Shown: positions 32,235 through 45,473, counted from the stretch's first letter. The stretch is DNA of 64,000 nt from Gadus chalcogrammus (GCF_026213295.1 NC_079413.1:19330323-19394322), one strand, 5' to 3'. Numbers and translations: made by a program. The notes: a model not told the origin generated them from the letters alone.

Positions 32235-33261
32235 ATCTGAGCGTTATAAGTTTCAGTTACACAGGTAACACAGCGAGAGATGAGGTCCTCTGATGCAGGA
32301 ATATCCGTTTCTATGACATGTTTTAAACAGCACTTCGTCATATCCTTCCTCACAATGTCTCCCTCATATTCTTCCCGCTCCGGGGGGAATGTCTGACGAA
32401 CACATCCCGCATGGAGTAAGAGAAGAGATCTCTGTCAGTAGGAGATTGGAATCGTGAAACTGACAAAACCGGAGCTGACTGGATCTAGTTGTCGACTCTC
32501 AGAACCCCCCTCAGCCTCGGGGTAATCACCTGGTTACAGGAAGTCAGCGAACACAGACTTCCTGAGCACTGAAGCTCGCTGTCAGAGATGAGCTCAGCTC
32601 GCTACATGTGTGATTAAATGAGCTTGGTGCTTTTCTCACTCTTCCGATATCTCAGTAAAAGATTTTTCAATATGTGAGTTGTTATATTTTTAGCAAACAA
32701 ATTCTCAGCTTGACTACCCTTCTCTCTTTCCCCTGTTGATTCGACATTTCTATCTTATTCACTAAATGAGATGCACATAGGGGTGTGTGTGCGTGTATGT
32801 GTGTGTGTTTTAAGTTAGTAGTAGTAGTTAAGTAGTGGTGGCACTGCACACGCTTCAGAAAAAAAACACACAGAAAAATTGCTTTTAGAAGAAACATCCA
32901 ATGTGCCTGTCTTCAGAGGTGCTGACGTGTGACAGCTATTCTGTGTCATCGACTGCAGCGCTGGCGTGACTTCACGGCGGGCGTCTGATGAGTGTTTAAA
33001 CACACATCACGCCGTCTGCCGCTGCTGGGAGGCCCGGATTGGCTGGTGGTCGCCTCTCACAGCCGGGCCCTCTCCGCTGACCTCATTAGGTCTGGGAGGT
33101 GTTTGTCTGTTGAGGGGGGGGGGGGGGCGTCAGACGGCTGTACTCTGCAGCTGATTGGATGGGCTGCAGCTGGTCGGATCTGGAGTGCGGTACGTTCGTG
33201 ACGTTTTCGCTGCAGTATAGTGAAAGCATCTTAAAACTTATTCCAAAGCAGCATACAATGT

Positions 33262-33505
33262 CTAGTAAGAGGACAGGGGGAGGGAGGAAGAGGAAGGGGG
33301 GAGGAAGAGGACGGGGGAGGAAGAGGACGGGGGAGGAAGAGGGCGGGGGAGGAAGAGGACGGGGGAGGAAGAGGACAGGGGGAGAGGGTGGGGAGGAAGG
33401 GGGGGAGGAAGAGGACAGGGTGACAGGGAGGGAGGAAGAGTACAGGGGAGGGGGGGAGGAAGAGGTTGAAGAGCAGAGAGGAGGTGAGCAGGAAGAGAGG
33501 CTAAC
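33262..33505. repeat. GA/G-rich minisatellite (16-bp unit)
   Basis: Unit gggggaggaagaggac repeated with variants. It is purine-only on the + strand over most of 240 bp, with many G-runs of 3-6, so triplex or G-quadruplex structures are possible. Open frames in it are low complexity. Confidence 0.9.
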
Positions 33506-33539
33506 ATTTTGATCACCTTCGCTGGCCCTCTTTTCATTT

Positions 33540-35650
33540 CATGTCAAGATCCAGTCAAGAAAGAGGAACTGCACCAAGCAGGTTACGAAATAGTTTTTGT
33601 ACAGTGGGAGGAACTGGGAAGGGTTGGGAATTAGATCAATAAACCGTTTCCCACCAGTAGTTCTGTCAAAGACATCATTTCAGAAGTTCTGGTGGCATGT
33701 AGTGGCATCGAAATAACTAATGTTCAGAAGAATGTTCAGTTGGCAGGCGGCGCTGTTCAAAACATCTCCATTCAGGGGGTCGTCTTGTTTCTAATTCCGT
33801 CTTCGCAGCTTCTGCGTCTGGTTTTTCACTTCTGAGTTCCGTTTCCGAATTCCATTTGTCGGTTCATTCCGACTTCTGCTGCTCAGTTCTGTTCCCAGTC
33901 CTCCCAGCTGTCCCAGCAGGCCGGGACGTATGCTGTCAGGGCGCCGCTCAGAGCTGAGTCACCGGCGACGACGCCAGAGGATTCCGGCTCGTGTCACCTG
34001 ACCGGGGGGTCCGTCTGTTCGTCGCTGCCGGTGACAGACGTTAGATTAGCAGAAGATGCTTCAGTGATGCGTCATGGCGGACTGCTAGCGTCTGTGTCCC
34101 TGTATGTAGGCCTACGGCCGGTTGGGTCGTCGTTTAGGAGAAGTTGGTTCATTGTTTGAGTGATGTAAGGATTTATTAGAGGTCGATTAATGTTGTCAGA
34201 AATAAATAAATATAATGGTAAGCAAAGTGTCATGTCTTATTCTTGTTGATTTGTCTCCCTTGTTAGGCACTTTGTGTTGCGGTAAAAAAAAATAAGCATG
34301 ACATAAATATAGTTTGATTCGAGGATTGAAAAGGGCCGATCCATATTTTCGTTTTAAGCACCCACTTGCAGAATACTTGATTCTGATTGCTCAAAACAAC
34401 CGCAAGGGCTTGCATTATTTTTCAATAAGGGCTGCGTTTTTTCTGTTCTGAATCAATGCGCTACAAATCTAAAATCGCATCTACAACGGTCAATTTTAAT
34501 TACAACTATCGACCAGATGTTTCCTTGACCGCGCAAATACAACACTCTCAAATCGTCTGGGAGGAATGTTTAATTTTCAGTTCATTAAGGACGATAAAAA
34601 AGCAATAACGTTGGTGATGAAAGTAACCGATATCTTGATGGAAATTTGTTTGAGGCTTAGCGTAAGGAAGTCAGGGAGCGGTCCAGTAAGCAAGAAATAA
34701 AGCACTCTCCTGTCACAGGTAAGCAATGCACTTAGAGGAATATTAGTAACCGTGGCAACATCCCCATCCCATAATGCGTCAGGGTCCAACACCGGAAACC
34801 CATCCCATCATGCATCAGCGTCAAACACCCGCGTGGTGCTTCACTCCTCACTCATCCGTCGATAGGATGAAATGGTGAACCTAAACAGACCTGCGGGAAG
34901 TTCCACATCGGAGCGGTGGATTTAAACATGCATGGCGCACCCATTCCCTGTTCCATGATTGGCCGCTTTGAGTGATGATGTTTACACAAGGCCGGGCTTC
35001 ACCAGCCGACAGGTCGTTCATAAGCGTTCCAACGGCGACGACGACCAACCGAAAACACAAGCGTGACTTGGGAGGAGCCTGCAGGTTGTTCTGCGCTACG
35101 TAGCTCTGAGTTATGTTTGTTCCGTGAAGCGATTCTCTTTTAATGTGTTGAATACATTCAGGTGTGTGTGTTGAGGAGGATTAAGAAGCAAGGGCTGTAT
35201 GGCTGTGGCAGACAATCGATCACCTGGTGGTCTTATCTGTTCCTCCAGATCTAGAACCTTCTGCTGAAACACAAACGCTTCGGCCTTGCTTTGTTCCAGC
35301 AAAAATATTTCAACTGCACTAATTTCTTTGGTTTCTAAAGCAGATGTAAATGTCAGCACCTTGCAGAAAGAACAAACGTTGAATTTCTCCATCAAGCCAA
35401 GGAGAAATCTTTTCTCTCTGAATCACTTTCAGAATGTGAGAATTAGATTTTGGGACGGAAACAGCGAAGGCTGCGGTGACAAATGTAGGCCTTCATTAGT
35501 GCAGCCGAGACGGCACTTGTCCCCTCCTGGAATATACACGGAGGACATGCTGTCAAGGTGACTCAGCAGAGAGTTCCTGGAGAACTAGTTTTACAGTCTT
35601 TTTTTTATTTTTTAAGGCCTCTATCAAGGCCACCTTTCTACCTAGCTGTT
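33540..35650. other. Intergenic, no gene recognised
   Basis: About 2.1 kb of mostly unique sequence. I found no long open frame with a domain, no tRNA-like fold and no complete mobile element. Confidence 0.5.
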
Positions 35651-35659
35651 CACTGTGAT

Positions 35660-35828
35660 CCCTGACTGGGTTGACTGGTAACAGGAGGTTGCTAGTTTGA
35701 TCCCTGTTGCCTTGCGTGGTTGACCCCACTGTCGTGTGCATAAATGGGTGAATGTTAGACAATATTGTTAAGCACTTTGAGTGGCTAATGGTTAGAAAAG
35801 CCCTGTATAAATGCTGACCATTTATCAT
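35660..35828 (+). mobile_element. tRNA-derived SINE, family A, internally deleted
   Basis: Head gggttgactggtaacaggag and ggttgctagtttgatccctg run directly into the distal part ttgccttgcgtggttgaccc, with the middle body missing. Tail agcactttgagtggctaatg, then tgtataaatgctgaccattt. Confidence 0.85.
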
Positions 35829-36547
35829 TGATCATCTGGTCACAGCTTATTCAGACCTTCTTGAACTCCCCCTGGCCTAGAACGATCTTGCAGCTTTAGA
35901 TTTACTTCAACTTGGCTTCTGCCGGTTAGTGAGCTCACCGTGTGAGTGTTTGGTTAAACAGAGGATGGCCTCATACAGGGTTAAAAGAGAGAGCATAATT
36001 ACCATTAGCCCACTCGGTCAAAGTGCTTATGGAGTCATCCCGAAAAGCCATCTAAAGTCAACCAGGACTGCGCTGTTTGTCACTCTAACAAGGAGTAGTT
36101 TAGGACCCAGCAGAACACACAATGAAAAGGAACACCCAGAGTTACTAATTGGCCTTCAATATTTGAAGAATCTTGTAAAAGCATTTTTATTTTTTTATGT
36201 GTGGTTTTATTCTGAAGTGTGTGCAGTTCCACCACCACTTAGCAAAATACACACACACACACACACACATATACACATACACGTACACACACACACTCAC
36301 AAAGCTATCTGTGCATCTGATCTGGTGAAAAGATAGAAATAAGTCACAAACAGGGGAGAGAAGGTTAGTCAAGCGGAGAATTGGTGGGCTAAAAAGAAAC
36401 TATAATATAACTCAGAACTCACGTTATCACCTCAAAAAGTACGTTTTTATAAAAGGCTTAATATAAATAATAATATGTTCCAAATAACATATTATTATAT
36501 AATTTACACTCCATCTAAGGCTTAAATCAGGGATGGGGAACTGGCGG

Positions 36548-36620
36548 CCCGCGGGCATGTGGCCCGCGGGCATGTGGCCCGCGGGCATGTGGCCCGCGGG
36601 CATGTGGCCCGCGGCCCGCA
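36548..36620 (+). repeat. 15-bp tandem repeat in hAT 5' end
   Basis: About five copies of cccgcgggcatgtgg directly after the left terminus. The unit is a duplicated form of the GGCCCGC..GG motif usual near the ends of this hAT group. Confidence 0.9.
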
Positions 36621-36725
36621 TGCCCACTCAGCCTGCACATAATTAAAAAAAAAAAGAATAATAATAATTATAATAATAATAATTATTATTGATCGAGTTA
36701 CAGAAAACTCGTTCAAGAAAGATGA

Positions 36726-36822
36726 GAAGAATTCATAGAATTCAAAGGCAAACCCATGCGTCTAGTTTGCTTAGAAGCGATATCAGTCACTAAAGATATC
36801 CACTTAAGTCGCCACTACAACT
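36726..36822 (+). pseudogene. Transposase BED zinc-finger remnant
   Basis: One frame reads EEFIEFKGKPMRLVCLEA and continues with the block TKDIHLSRHYN. The KGKP..LVC....A spacing and the RHY block match the BED-type finger at the start of hAT transposases (GTF2IRD2/ZBED-like group). The second Cys expected after LVC is replaced by Leu. The frame opens after a TGA and closes soon after, so only a fossil is left. Confidence 0.65.
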
Positions 36823-37684
36823 ACTACAACTGCTTGTTGGGTTTGAGTTCATTGAGTTGTTGCACTTAATGTTGGGCCACGGTTTTTCAGTTTTTTGACC
36901 TCATTGAATGATGATGTATGTGAGCCCTTTGCACTGATAAAAATACTGACCATTCATGTGGCTGTTTGAGCATGGAAAACATGAAATGAATGTATGTTGG
37001 TTCAATTAACATACCGTACATAGGTTATGATTCTGGACGATTTTTTAGGTAGTGGCCATCGTCAAAATGCACCAGAACACAGGAAATCATCTACCAAATT
37101 CAAAATGATGTAGCTTCTCTCAGCTCACGTATAGTTGAAGTGTGCAGTCATGTGGCCCTCCGATGGTTATGATAAAAAATGTGGCCCTCTTTATCATGAA
37201 AGTTGCCCATCCCTGGAGTAGCATCATCATCACTGCCAGCTGACATCAAACGCCTTGCTAGAGAAAAACAGTTCCAGCCATCACATTAGGTGAGTCTAGA
37301 AATGCAGCAAACATGAGGCTTAGTAACACAGCAGTTATAGACTTTTTTTGTCTTTTTTTTAATCTTTAGTTATGTGTTCATAATGGTACGGCCCTCTGAG
37401 GACTTTGGAAAAATTGAAATGGCCCTTGATGTGAAAAAGGTTCCCCACCCCTGGCTTAAATGATCAATCTCCAAGTGTGTTAAAATGGTGCCTCTACAAT
37501 AAATCACATCAAAGAATGTATAATTCACACCTTTCATTTGTGAATAGAAGCCAATTGAGTTTCTGTTGTCCATTAAAGAGTGTTGTCCACTCTTTAATCC
37601 CTGGCCACGACCCTGCATGTCACTCAGATCCTCTCCCCTTGTGATCGCTGCTGTTCCTGAGATCCTGAGTTAGGAACCAGGATC

Positions 37685-37716
<32 letters not shown>

Positions 37717-38125
37717 GTCTCTCTGTCTCTGTGTGTGTGTGTGGTGAAGAGGGCGTCCGTCGGAATCAAGAGCTCCGATTCCTCGCTCTCATAAAAACAA
37801 TTATCAAGGCCTCTGCTGCTGCCTCTGCTGCAACTCATCCAGCCGTCGCAGAGAGAGGGGAGAGCTGATGGTTTATTCAGAATGGGCTCAGGCCCTCATG
37901 GCGGTCGGGTCTGCAGAATATAACTCCAGATTGAATGTTTGTGTTGCGCTCGGAGACACCGAACGGCGGGGCTAATGCGGAGGAGTCGAGGATCACAAAC
38001 CACACCAAGAACACAAACCATTGTTTTTGTTCTGCATGTCCTGCACGGCGAGGTTGTGTCGGGGCCTGGGAGGCAGCGTGAGGCGGGGGGTGTTCTAACA
38101 CACGGTTTCATGAATCCCAGGGTCG

Positions 38126-38402
38126 ACGTGTGGCTCAGGAGGTAGAGCGGGTTGGCTGGTCACCGGAAGGTTGCTAGTTCGATCCCCGGCTCCACCTGGC
38201 AGAGTGTCGAGGTGTCCCCGAGCGAGACGCCTCACCCTGACTGCTCCTGACGAGTTGGCTGTCGCCCTGGTTGACTCCGCCATCGGTGTGCGAATGTGTA
38301 CATGAATGGGTGAAAGGTGAGGCAATGGTAAAGCGCTTTGAGTGGCCACTGGATAGGAAAGCGCGGTATAGCAATTCATTTACCATTATAGCCATCCATT
38401 TA
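38126..38402 (+). mobile_element. tRNA-derived SINE, family A, full length
   Basis: The best-preserved copy. Head gtggctcaggaggtagagcg, B-box gttgctagttcgatccccgg, body cccgagcgagacgcctcacc and gacgagttggctgtcgccct, then gaatgggtgaaaggtgaggc, aaagcgctttgagtggccac and a tail ending catttaccatt. Confidence 0.93.
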
Positions 38403-38860
38403 CCATTTCCAATCCTTTGTTTCATTTCAAAAAGTGTTCAAACTGCAGTTTCGACCAATTTTACACCCCCCCCCCAGTCCAAGGGTTTGACGTACCAAAG
38501 ACACGCTGGTGTAACGACACGTGTCCGTAGTGAAACGCGTCATCATTAATATTCCACAGTGTCGTATCGTACATCTAGATCCGCGTCCAGTGAGGCGTCT
38601 CCACTCATCCTCCCACACTGCTGGCTGCAGCGGGCGACGAATACCAACTGTGGGTCTGACGGGGGGGGCACTGGGGTGTTAATGTGAGGTCTGGTCCGTC
38701 TCCGTCCATAGAAGGGAATGTTTCAGCCGAGGAGCGAGGATGTAATGTAGTGATGGGCTTTAGGTTTGATGAGGAGCACTGATTTGCTCTGAATGAAGGG
38801 TAGTCGGACAAACACCCAACCATACAAATACACAATATGTAGGCCTATACATGCAATTAC

Positions 38861-38930
38861 TCTCACTCACTCACTCACTCACTCACTCACTCACTCACTC
38901 ACTCACTCACTCACTCACTCACTCACTCGT
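38861..38930. repeat. (CTCA)n microsatellite
   Basis: About 17 tetranucleotide units, uninterrupted. Confidence 0.97.
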
Positions 38931-38934
38931 GCAG

Positions 38935-40030
38935 AATATTTTCTCTGTCTAACAAACATCTATATTAGGCTTATCATATTGGAAATCAGGATGTTTTACA
39001 TCTCAAGTCAAGGGTATGTTTTAGTAACATAATCCCTAGAAACACACATTTTTATTGCAGTACGAGCAAATCGCGATCTTCCATCGTTTGGATTGGATTC
39101 CAGCTGCACGCTCTGAGTTTGATTTACACAGCGGCTGTGAAAGCGCCCGCTCAGCACGTTTTGTCCCATAAAATCGTACTATAAAGTATTACAACAAGTC
39201 GTTTATATGCTGTGAGGAGCCGGCCGGCGTCCATGTTGTAAACAACAGCAGCCTCTCCACGACGCCATCTGCAGTGGGATTATAGGGTGCTCAGATTAAC
39301 GCCGTTCCAGCACTATAGCTCGCCCAAGCAGAGGGCCCGCGATAAACCTTCCCCAAACAAAAGAATGATCTCGTACAGAAACACTGAGGTCCTTTGCTAG
39401 GTTAAGTTGGCAGAAATGTGATGTTGTTTTGAGACAACAGTACAACGCGATCACAACAGGACAACAACGTTACAAAAGAGGAAATAATTGAACCCATTAA
39501 CAACTCATATTTCATTATTTATTGTGAACATGAACACTACTTATATTTTGATATTTTGTTCCTTTCTTATCCCGTCTTTCTATTTGATATCAGAGAAAGT
39601 GAAGTTATCAGAAATAGGTGTTGAGTTTCAAATCAATCATGACAATGATAGCTTTCGGCTGTTTATCACGCTCACTAAAATAGTAGAGCACAATAAGTCA
39701 TGTTTTGGTCTGTGGGCAGCGACACTAACTCAGTTTCTCCGGCGTGTTCTCCTTGTGCCGCCGCTCTCGGCGCCTCTCTGCTGGGGGAGCCGGTGGCGTT
39801 GTGTCGAAGGATCAAAGCGGGGAGAGGGGGAGGCCTGACGTCTCTCTTCTGGGCTGTCTCCCCTCTATCCCCCGTCGTTGGGTTTGATGTTTCCAGCCTC
39901 ACGCCGTAGACTGGGGAGGAAGAGGAAGGGTGTTGTAGAACTGGTTTCTCATCTCTGAACTAGACGCGGGGTGTCGGGATGAAGAGCTGTCGTCCTCCTC
40001 TTCATCACTAAGCTCCCGTCGTCTCTCTGT
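38935..40030. other. Intergenic unique sequence
   Basis: Non-repetitive stretch. Part of it (39060-39400) is complex, with a palindromic gttgtaaacaac containing a forkhead-type TGTAAACA core. A 116-codon open frame at 39488-39838 has no homology that I recognise and is probably chance. Confidence 0.4.
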
Positions 40031-40285
40031 CTGTGTCTCTCTCTCTCTGTTTCCCTCCGTATCACTCTTTCCCTCTCTATTGTATCTGCTCGGTACCTCC
40101 CTTGATCCCAATCGATGTATTCTTTCTTCATCTCTCTCTAGCTCGTCCACCATATCTCACTCTCTCACTCTTTCTTTCTCTCCCTCTCTCTCTCTCTCGC
40201 TGCGTCACTCTCAGCCTCTGTCTCTCTATCCCTTTCTCTTTTTCTGTGTGTGTGTGTGTTTGCATGTGCCTGTATACATGTGTGT
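40030..40285. repeat. CT-rich low-complexity tract ending in short (GT)n
   Basis: tctctctctctg-rich stretch with some unique sequence, then gtgtgtgtgtgtttgcatg. Serine/leucine-rich frames here are artefacts. Confidence 0.75.
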
Positions 40286-41048
40286 GTGAATACAAACACC
40301 AGTTCTGCTGAAAACTTTAAACATCCATATTAACTTTAGTATTATTATTAGGATCTATATTCATTATGTCCTCGATACAAAGCATGCGTTTCTTCCTTGT
40401 CTCCATGCTGTTTGTATCTCCGCTCTGTCTCCAGATGTGACGTACGCCTTCACTCTAAAACAGAACAGTGTGATGAAGCACCGTCATGGCCGCTGTGTCT
40501 TTAGGTTGCTTCACTGCGTCCTGCTTTCTGCCGTACCCGTCCTCACCCATGCTAAGAGGGGTGGTTGGATTCATCCATGGGTGCTGGAGGAACACAATGT
40601 ACATTAATCTCGTTTAAAGCCCTGTGCGGTAAACACAAACTGTTTCATAAAGCATAGGAGCCCAGCAGCGGCAGGTTACGCAACGCATTCGTAATCCGGT
40701 CGGTAACTTTGTTAGTTTAAGTTATGCGCGGAAGATGGAATCATAAAATGCACGGGCATATTTATCGTGGGTTGATTATGCAGTTTGATGTATGGTTTGT
40801 TTATTTTGGGTCTAATTTATTCTGATTTATATTCTGCTTTATATTATTATATTGTGTTACATTGTGTAAAAGTGTGTTGTGTGAGGTTTCTAGAGCCAGG
40901 GTTCGGAGGGTTTGAAACCCAACATCTGCAGTCAGCGCCCTAACCCGACACGACGCCTCCTTAAGGTGTGAATCAAAAAACACCTGGATCAAAGTACAGA
41001 AGAAGCTAAATAAAAGAATGAACACAGTTTTAAGTTTGTACCAGGAGG

Positions 41049-41230
<182 letters not shown>

Positions 41231-41799
41231 ATTGGGATGGTAGAGCCAGGTCTGTTCCCAGTGGTTTGGGGAGCGGAGGGGGTGTGTATGGGCTGGACCA
41301 GGGGGGGTAGTTAGAGCAGACCACGGTGACAGGGGAGGGGGGGGGGACGTGACTTCAGGGAGGGCTATAGGAAGGGTGTGTATGTATCGTGTTTGTGTGT
41401 GCATCGGCGCGAGTGTGTGTGTGTGTGAAACGGCGTGTGTGTGAGATTCGGCGTGTGTGTGTGTGTGAGAGAAAGAGACTCTCTAGTATCAAACACAATG
41501 AGACAAATCCATTATTGAATAGCTTGGGTTGGTTCCAACACAGCAGTCTGATCGTAACTCTTAAACACCACTACGATCCCTAATCGTCAGGGTAGCGCCG
41601 GCTTCTGTTGTGCTTCCACGTCCCCGCGCTGCGCCGCGGCCAGGGGTACGAGACTGTTATCTCGTTGCGTCGCTTAGCTCCAGAACGTCGCCTCTCCCCG
41701 GGTCTCGTCACGGCTGAGCCCCGTCTGAACGGCCCCCGCCCGAGGAGACCCCACCCAGCAGAGATAGCCGCTGACCAGGCTCATCGTTGTGGGCCCTAA

Positions 41800-42180
41800 T
41801 TGGGAGGACAGTCCCTCCCTCGACCCTTCTCCCTTTCGCTCCCTCTCCCCCCCCCCCCGCCCCCTCCTCCTCTCTACTCAGACACTCACACCCTCCATAT
41901 CCTCCTCCCCTCTCCCTCCTTCGCCTCCTCCCATCTCTTTCTCCTCCCCTTCTCCTGTATAGATTCTCCTGTCTTCTCCTACTTTTCCTCCTTCCTCTCT
42001 CCTCCTCCCTCCTCTCCCATCCTCTTTCCTCCCCCTCTCCCCGCCTCGCTCCTCTCACCTGTTCCCTCCTCCCTCCTCTGCCCTCTTCCCTCTCCTCTCC
42101 CCTGCTCCCTGCTCTCTCCCCCCCCCCTCCCCTCTCACCCCTCCTCTCTCCTCTTCCTCCCTCCTCTCCCCTGCAGTCTC
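41800..42180. repeat. Pyrimidine-rich (CCT/TCC) tract
   Basis: About 380 bp of almost pure C/T on the + strand (ctcctccc, tctcccct). Long Ser/Pro/Leu and Arg/Glu frames through it have no domain. Confidence 0.85.
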
Positions 42181-42189
42181 TCTGCTAGT

Positions 42190-43770
42190 GTGGTCTTAAT
42201 TGCTCTCTATGAGTCCCGGGAAAGGCCAGTGTGTTGTTGAACTTCAGCTGGCCTCAGTGTGCTCACGGGACCCTTTATTGGAACGGGTTTGAAGATGGGA
42301 TAAAAGAAGGGGGCAGGGAGGGGCGGAGTGGGAGCCATCTGTAGCCAGTATTAATATACTGCTTAGTCATTTAGCAAAGGGACTTCTTGGGAATTCCGAG
42401 GAGTAATTAAGGAACAGGTAATTTGGTAGATCCCTGTGCCAAGATCCCTGGGGACACTGGGGATCAAACCCAGTACCTTGGAACTGCTGGACCTACTCCT
42501 GATTCATGTCACTGCATGTGTGGAGAAACACTCCCTGCTGTCTGCAGAGGACATTTTTTTCTGCGAATATCTCTTATTCTCTCTAGAATTGTGCTCTCTT
42601 ACAGAAACCTACATTGCCAATAGTTGAAGGTTAGAATTATAGCAGCCGACAGCACACACACAAAGAGAATCTTTTGCATAACTCCGCGTCCCCTATATGT
42701 GCTGCGTTCGCTTTGTTTTGTTTGCGATCCATAGACATATTCAGATGTCGCTGAATCACTTTAATTTCCTCAGCGCGGGTCTTGGAATAAGAATCACAGC
42801 TATTTACAGCAGCCGCCGCACATATCTGAATCTGAGTGAAATGCTTTTCATTGTCATTCCTCGGTGGAAACTCAAAGCGCTGCCGAGTCCCAGAGCATGA
42901 ATATGCATCGGTAGACGGGAAAACAACTCGGGAACGTCAACAAGAGGAGGGAGACCGCTGTAACTCTGAAATGGGGAATGGCTCTCGACGCCGGAGGAGA
43001 CTCTAGCACTAAAGACGGATCGGACCGTTGTTTCTCCCGCAGTGGGGTCACGTGACTTCGAAACAACCCGGCAGGATCAATACTCATTTATCGACTGATT
43101 TTGCGTTATCGTTGGGTGAAGGAGCGAGAAGCTCCTCAGACAGACTGAGGTTCCTCAGACTGATTAATCATGTGATGTATAACTTGTCAATTATTTTGGA
43201 TAAAAGCATCAGATAAAGGCCTGAATGATTAATATTTTATATAGCCGTTATATCACATGCTAAACTTTGAATTTATGCAAAGATAAAAGCCTTTACTGTC
43301 TGACGAAAATACAGCAACAAAAAAATAGATATGATTCGACTAATGATAGAAACGAAGAGTACAACGAAAAACCCTGGACTAGATGTGATAGCTGATAAGG
43401 GAGGGGGGGATACAGGGGGGATTCTCTGAGTTTCTTCCAGACACTTCATCACAGGAACCACAGAATGTTCTTTATGTGGGTCAGTCAAAGGCTTCCGCTC
43501 GACGAGGCTTCCAGGTATCAGACAGATGGAGTCTATAGTGGAACGCTGGCTTCAACAGCAGAGCATTCACGCTCAAATAAAACATTGACATAGGAGCCGG
43601 AGAATCTTTCACACCAGATGTCTTAGTGAGTTGAGAGTTGTAGAGTTTCATTAGGTAAATTAATTCTCAGTTTGGCCAACCTTGCCTACTAAGGTATTGG
43701 CATTGCTATGCTAGATAATGCGATGATAAGGAGTGTTTATTAGTTATTTCTATCTTATATACCAGATCAG
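42190..43770. other. Intergenic, mostly unique
   Basis: A weak tRNA-like SINE fragment on the minus strand at about 42420-42500 (ggtactgggtttgatcccca). No gene or complete element recognised. Confidence 0.45.
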
Positions 43771-43776
43771 ATGCAC

Positions 43777-44030
<254 letters not shown>

Positions 44031-44289
44031 AACATATTACATATTTCCCAAGCGCCTGAATAAAAGCAATCTTCGATTAAATCTAAAACTCACATCCTAT
44101 AGAATTATAGATTAGCACATTCATAAAATATACAGTGCAATATAAAAATAGAACAAACTGGAAGTACTATTTAATAAATATGTAAAATGCTAAAAAACTT
44201 AAAGCAGAATCTCCTCAGAGCCGTGGCTCGTGGGGTCGTGAGGGGGTTAGGCGAGTCCTTAAACCTCAGCTACCAAACGTTCTCACAGT

Positions 44290-45000
44290 AAGACCGTCTA
44301 ATGTCCCAGTACCACCATCTAATGTCACAGTACCACACTCTAATGTCAAAGTACCACCGTCTCATGTCACAGTACCACCGTCTAATGTCAAAGTACCACC
44401 GTCTCATGTCACAGTACCACCGTCTAATGTGACAGTACCACCGTCTGATGTCACAGTACCACAGTCTGATGTCACAGTACCACCGTCTAATGTCACAGTA
44501 CCCCCGTCTAATGTCACAGTACCACCGTCTGATGTCACAGTACCACAGTCTGATGTCACAGTACCACCCTCTAATGTCACAGTACCCCCGTCTAATGTCA
44601 CAGTACCACCGTCTAATGTCACAGTACCACTGTCTAATGTCAAAGTTCCACCGTCTATTGTCAAAGTACCACCGTCTAATGTCAAAGTACCACCGTCTAA
44701 TGTCAAAGTACCACCGTCTAATGTCACAGTACCACCGTCTGATGTCAAAGTACCACAGTCTGATGTCAAAGTACCACAATCTAATGTCACAGTACCACCG
44801 TCTAATGTCAAAGTACCACCGTATAATGTCAAAGTACCACCGTCTAATGTCAAAGTACCACCGTCTAATGTCAAAGTACCACCGTCTGATGTCAAAGTAC
44901 CACCGTCTAATGTCAAAGTACCACCGTCTAATGTCAAAGTACCACCGTCTAATGTCAAAGTACCACCGTCTGATGTCAAAGTACCACCGTCTAATGTCAT
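44290..45000. repeat. 21-bp VNTR, ~33 copies, higher-order structure
   Basis: Unit taatgtcaaagtaccaccg plus tc. Left copies mostly carry gtcacag and right copies gtcaaag. Around 44440-44600 a four-unit (84-bp) higher-order pattern repeats: ccaccg-tctgat, ccacag-tctgat, ccacc(g/c)-tctaat, cccccg-tctaat. The 21-bp period keeps several frames open on both strands (7-residue repeats such as PSNVKVP), but these are not supported as genes. Confidence 0.95.
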
Positions 45001-45424
45001 GTTGAGCCGATCGTATGAAAAATGTATTTCTCTTCCATTTCATTCACCTTTTATAATTAAGGAGGGTAATCCTCTTCAGACCGTGTTGTGTTTTCAGAAC
45101 CTGCTCTGAGTTGCTTATTCATTGGTGATTATGGGGGGGGGGGGGTCTGAAAGAGATCAGCCTCCAAAAGATGAATAAAGCCTTGAGTAATCTCTGAAGG
45201 GTTATCAGGATGCAATCTGCCACACCGCAGTGTGCACATCAAAGCCCCCGACATACCGAGATCCCGTGTGTGTCTGTGTGTGAGAGATGGGGGTTAGTGT
45301 CCCGCTGTTTAAGAGGTGCTGGGGGGGTCACAACATCACGCCCCCGTTTTATCTGGTTTGAATAAAACGCTTGGATCAAAGTATTCAAAACGATAACCAA
45401 ACACAAAATGCTTCCTTGTGTGTG

Positions 45425-45473
45425 GGTGTGGCTGTGTGTGTGTGTGTTTGTGTGCGTGTATGTGTATGTGAAT

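Larger units (their letters stand above)
36528..37453 (+). mobile_element. Non-autonomous hAT element with perfect 8-bp TSD
   Basis: Left terminus cagggatggggaactggcgg; right terminus, read in reverse complement, caggggtggggaaccttttt. Both sides are flanked by gcttaaat (36520-36527 and 37454-37461), an exact 8-bp duplication as made by hAT transposases. Inside are a 15-bp tandem (cccgcgggcatgtgg, about five copies), a BED-finger remnant, and a second terminus-like sequence ending at 37217 (agttgcccatccctg). Confidence 0.92.

Noticed and set aside
38126..38200. tRNA gene
   Set aside because: A- and B-box motifs are present, but the sequence continues into a SINE body and tail shared by other copies, and no cloverleaf closes.
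39488..39838. 116-codon frame starting MNPLTTHISLF
   Set aside because: It has no recognised homology, splice signals or neighbouring exons. The length is within chance for an AT-rich stretch of this size.
40895..40985. Possible SINE fragment (gggtttgaaacccaacatct)
   Set aside because: Only a short tRNA-like motif, insufficient for a call.
44270..45109. Open frames of 185-257 codons on both strands with heptad repeats
   Set aside because: They arise because the 21-bp VNTR period is a multiple of three. Several frames on both strands are open at once and no domain or splice context supports any of them.
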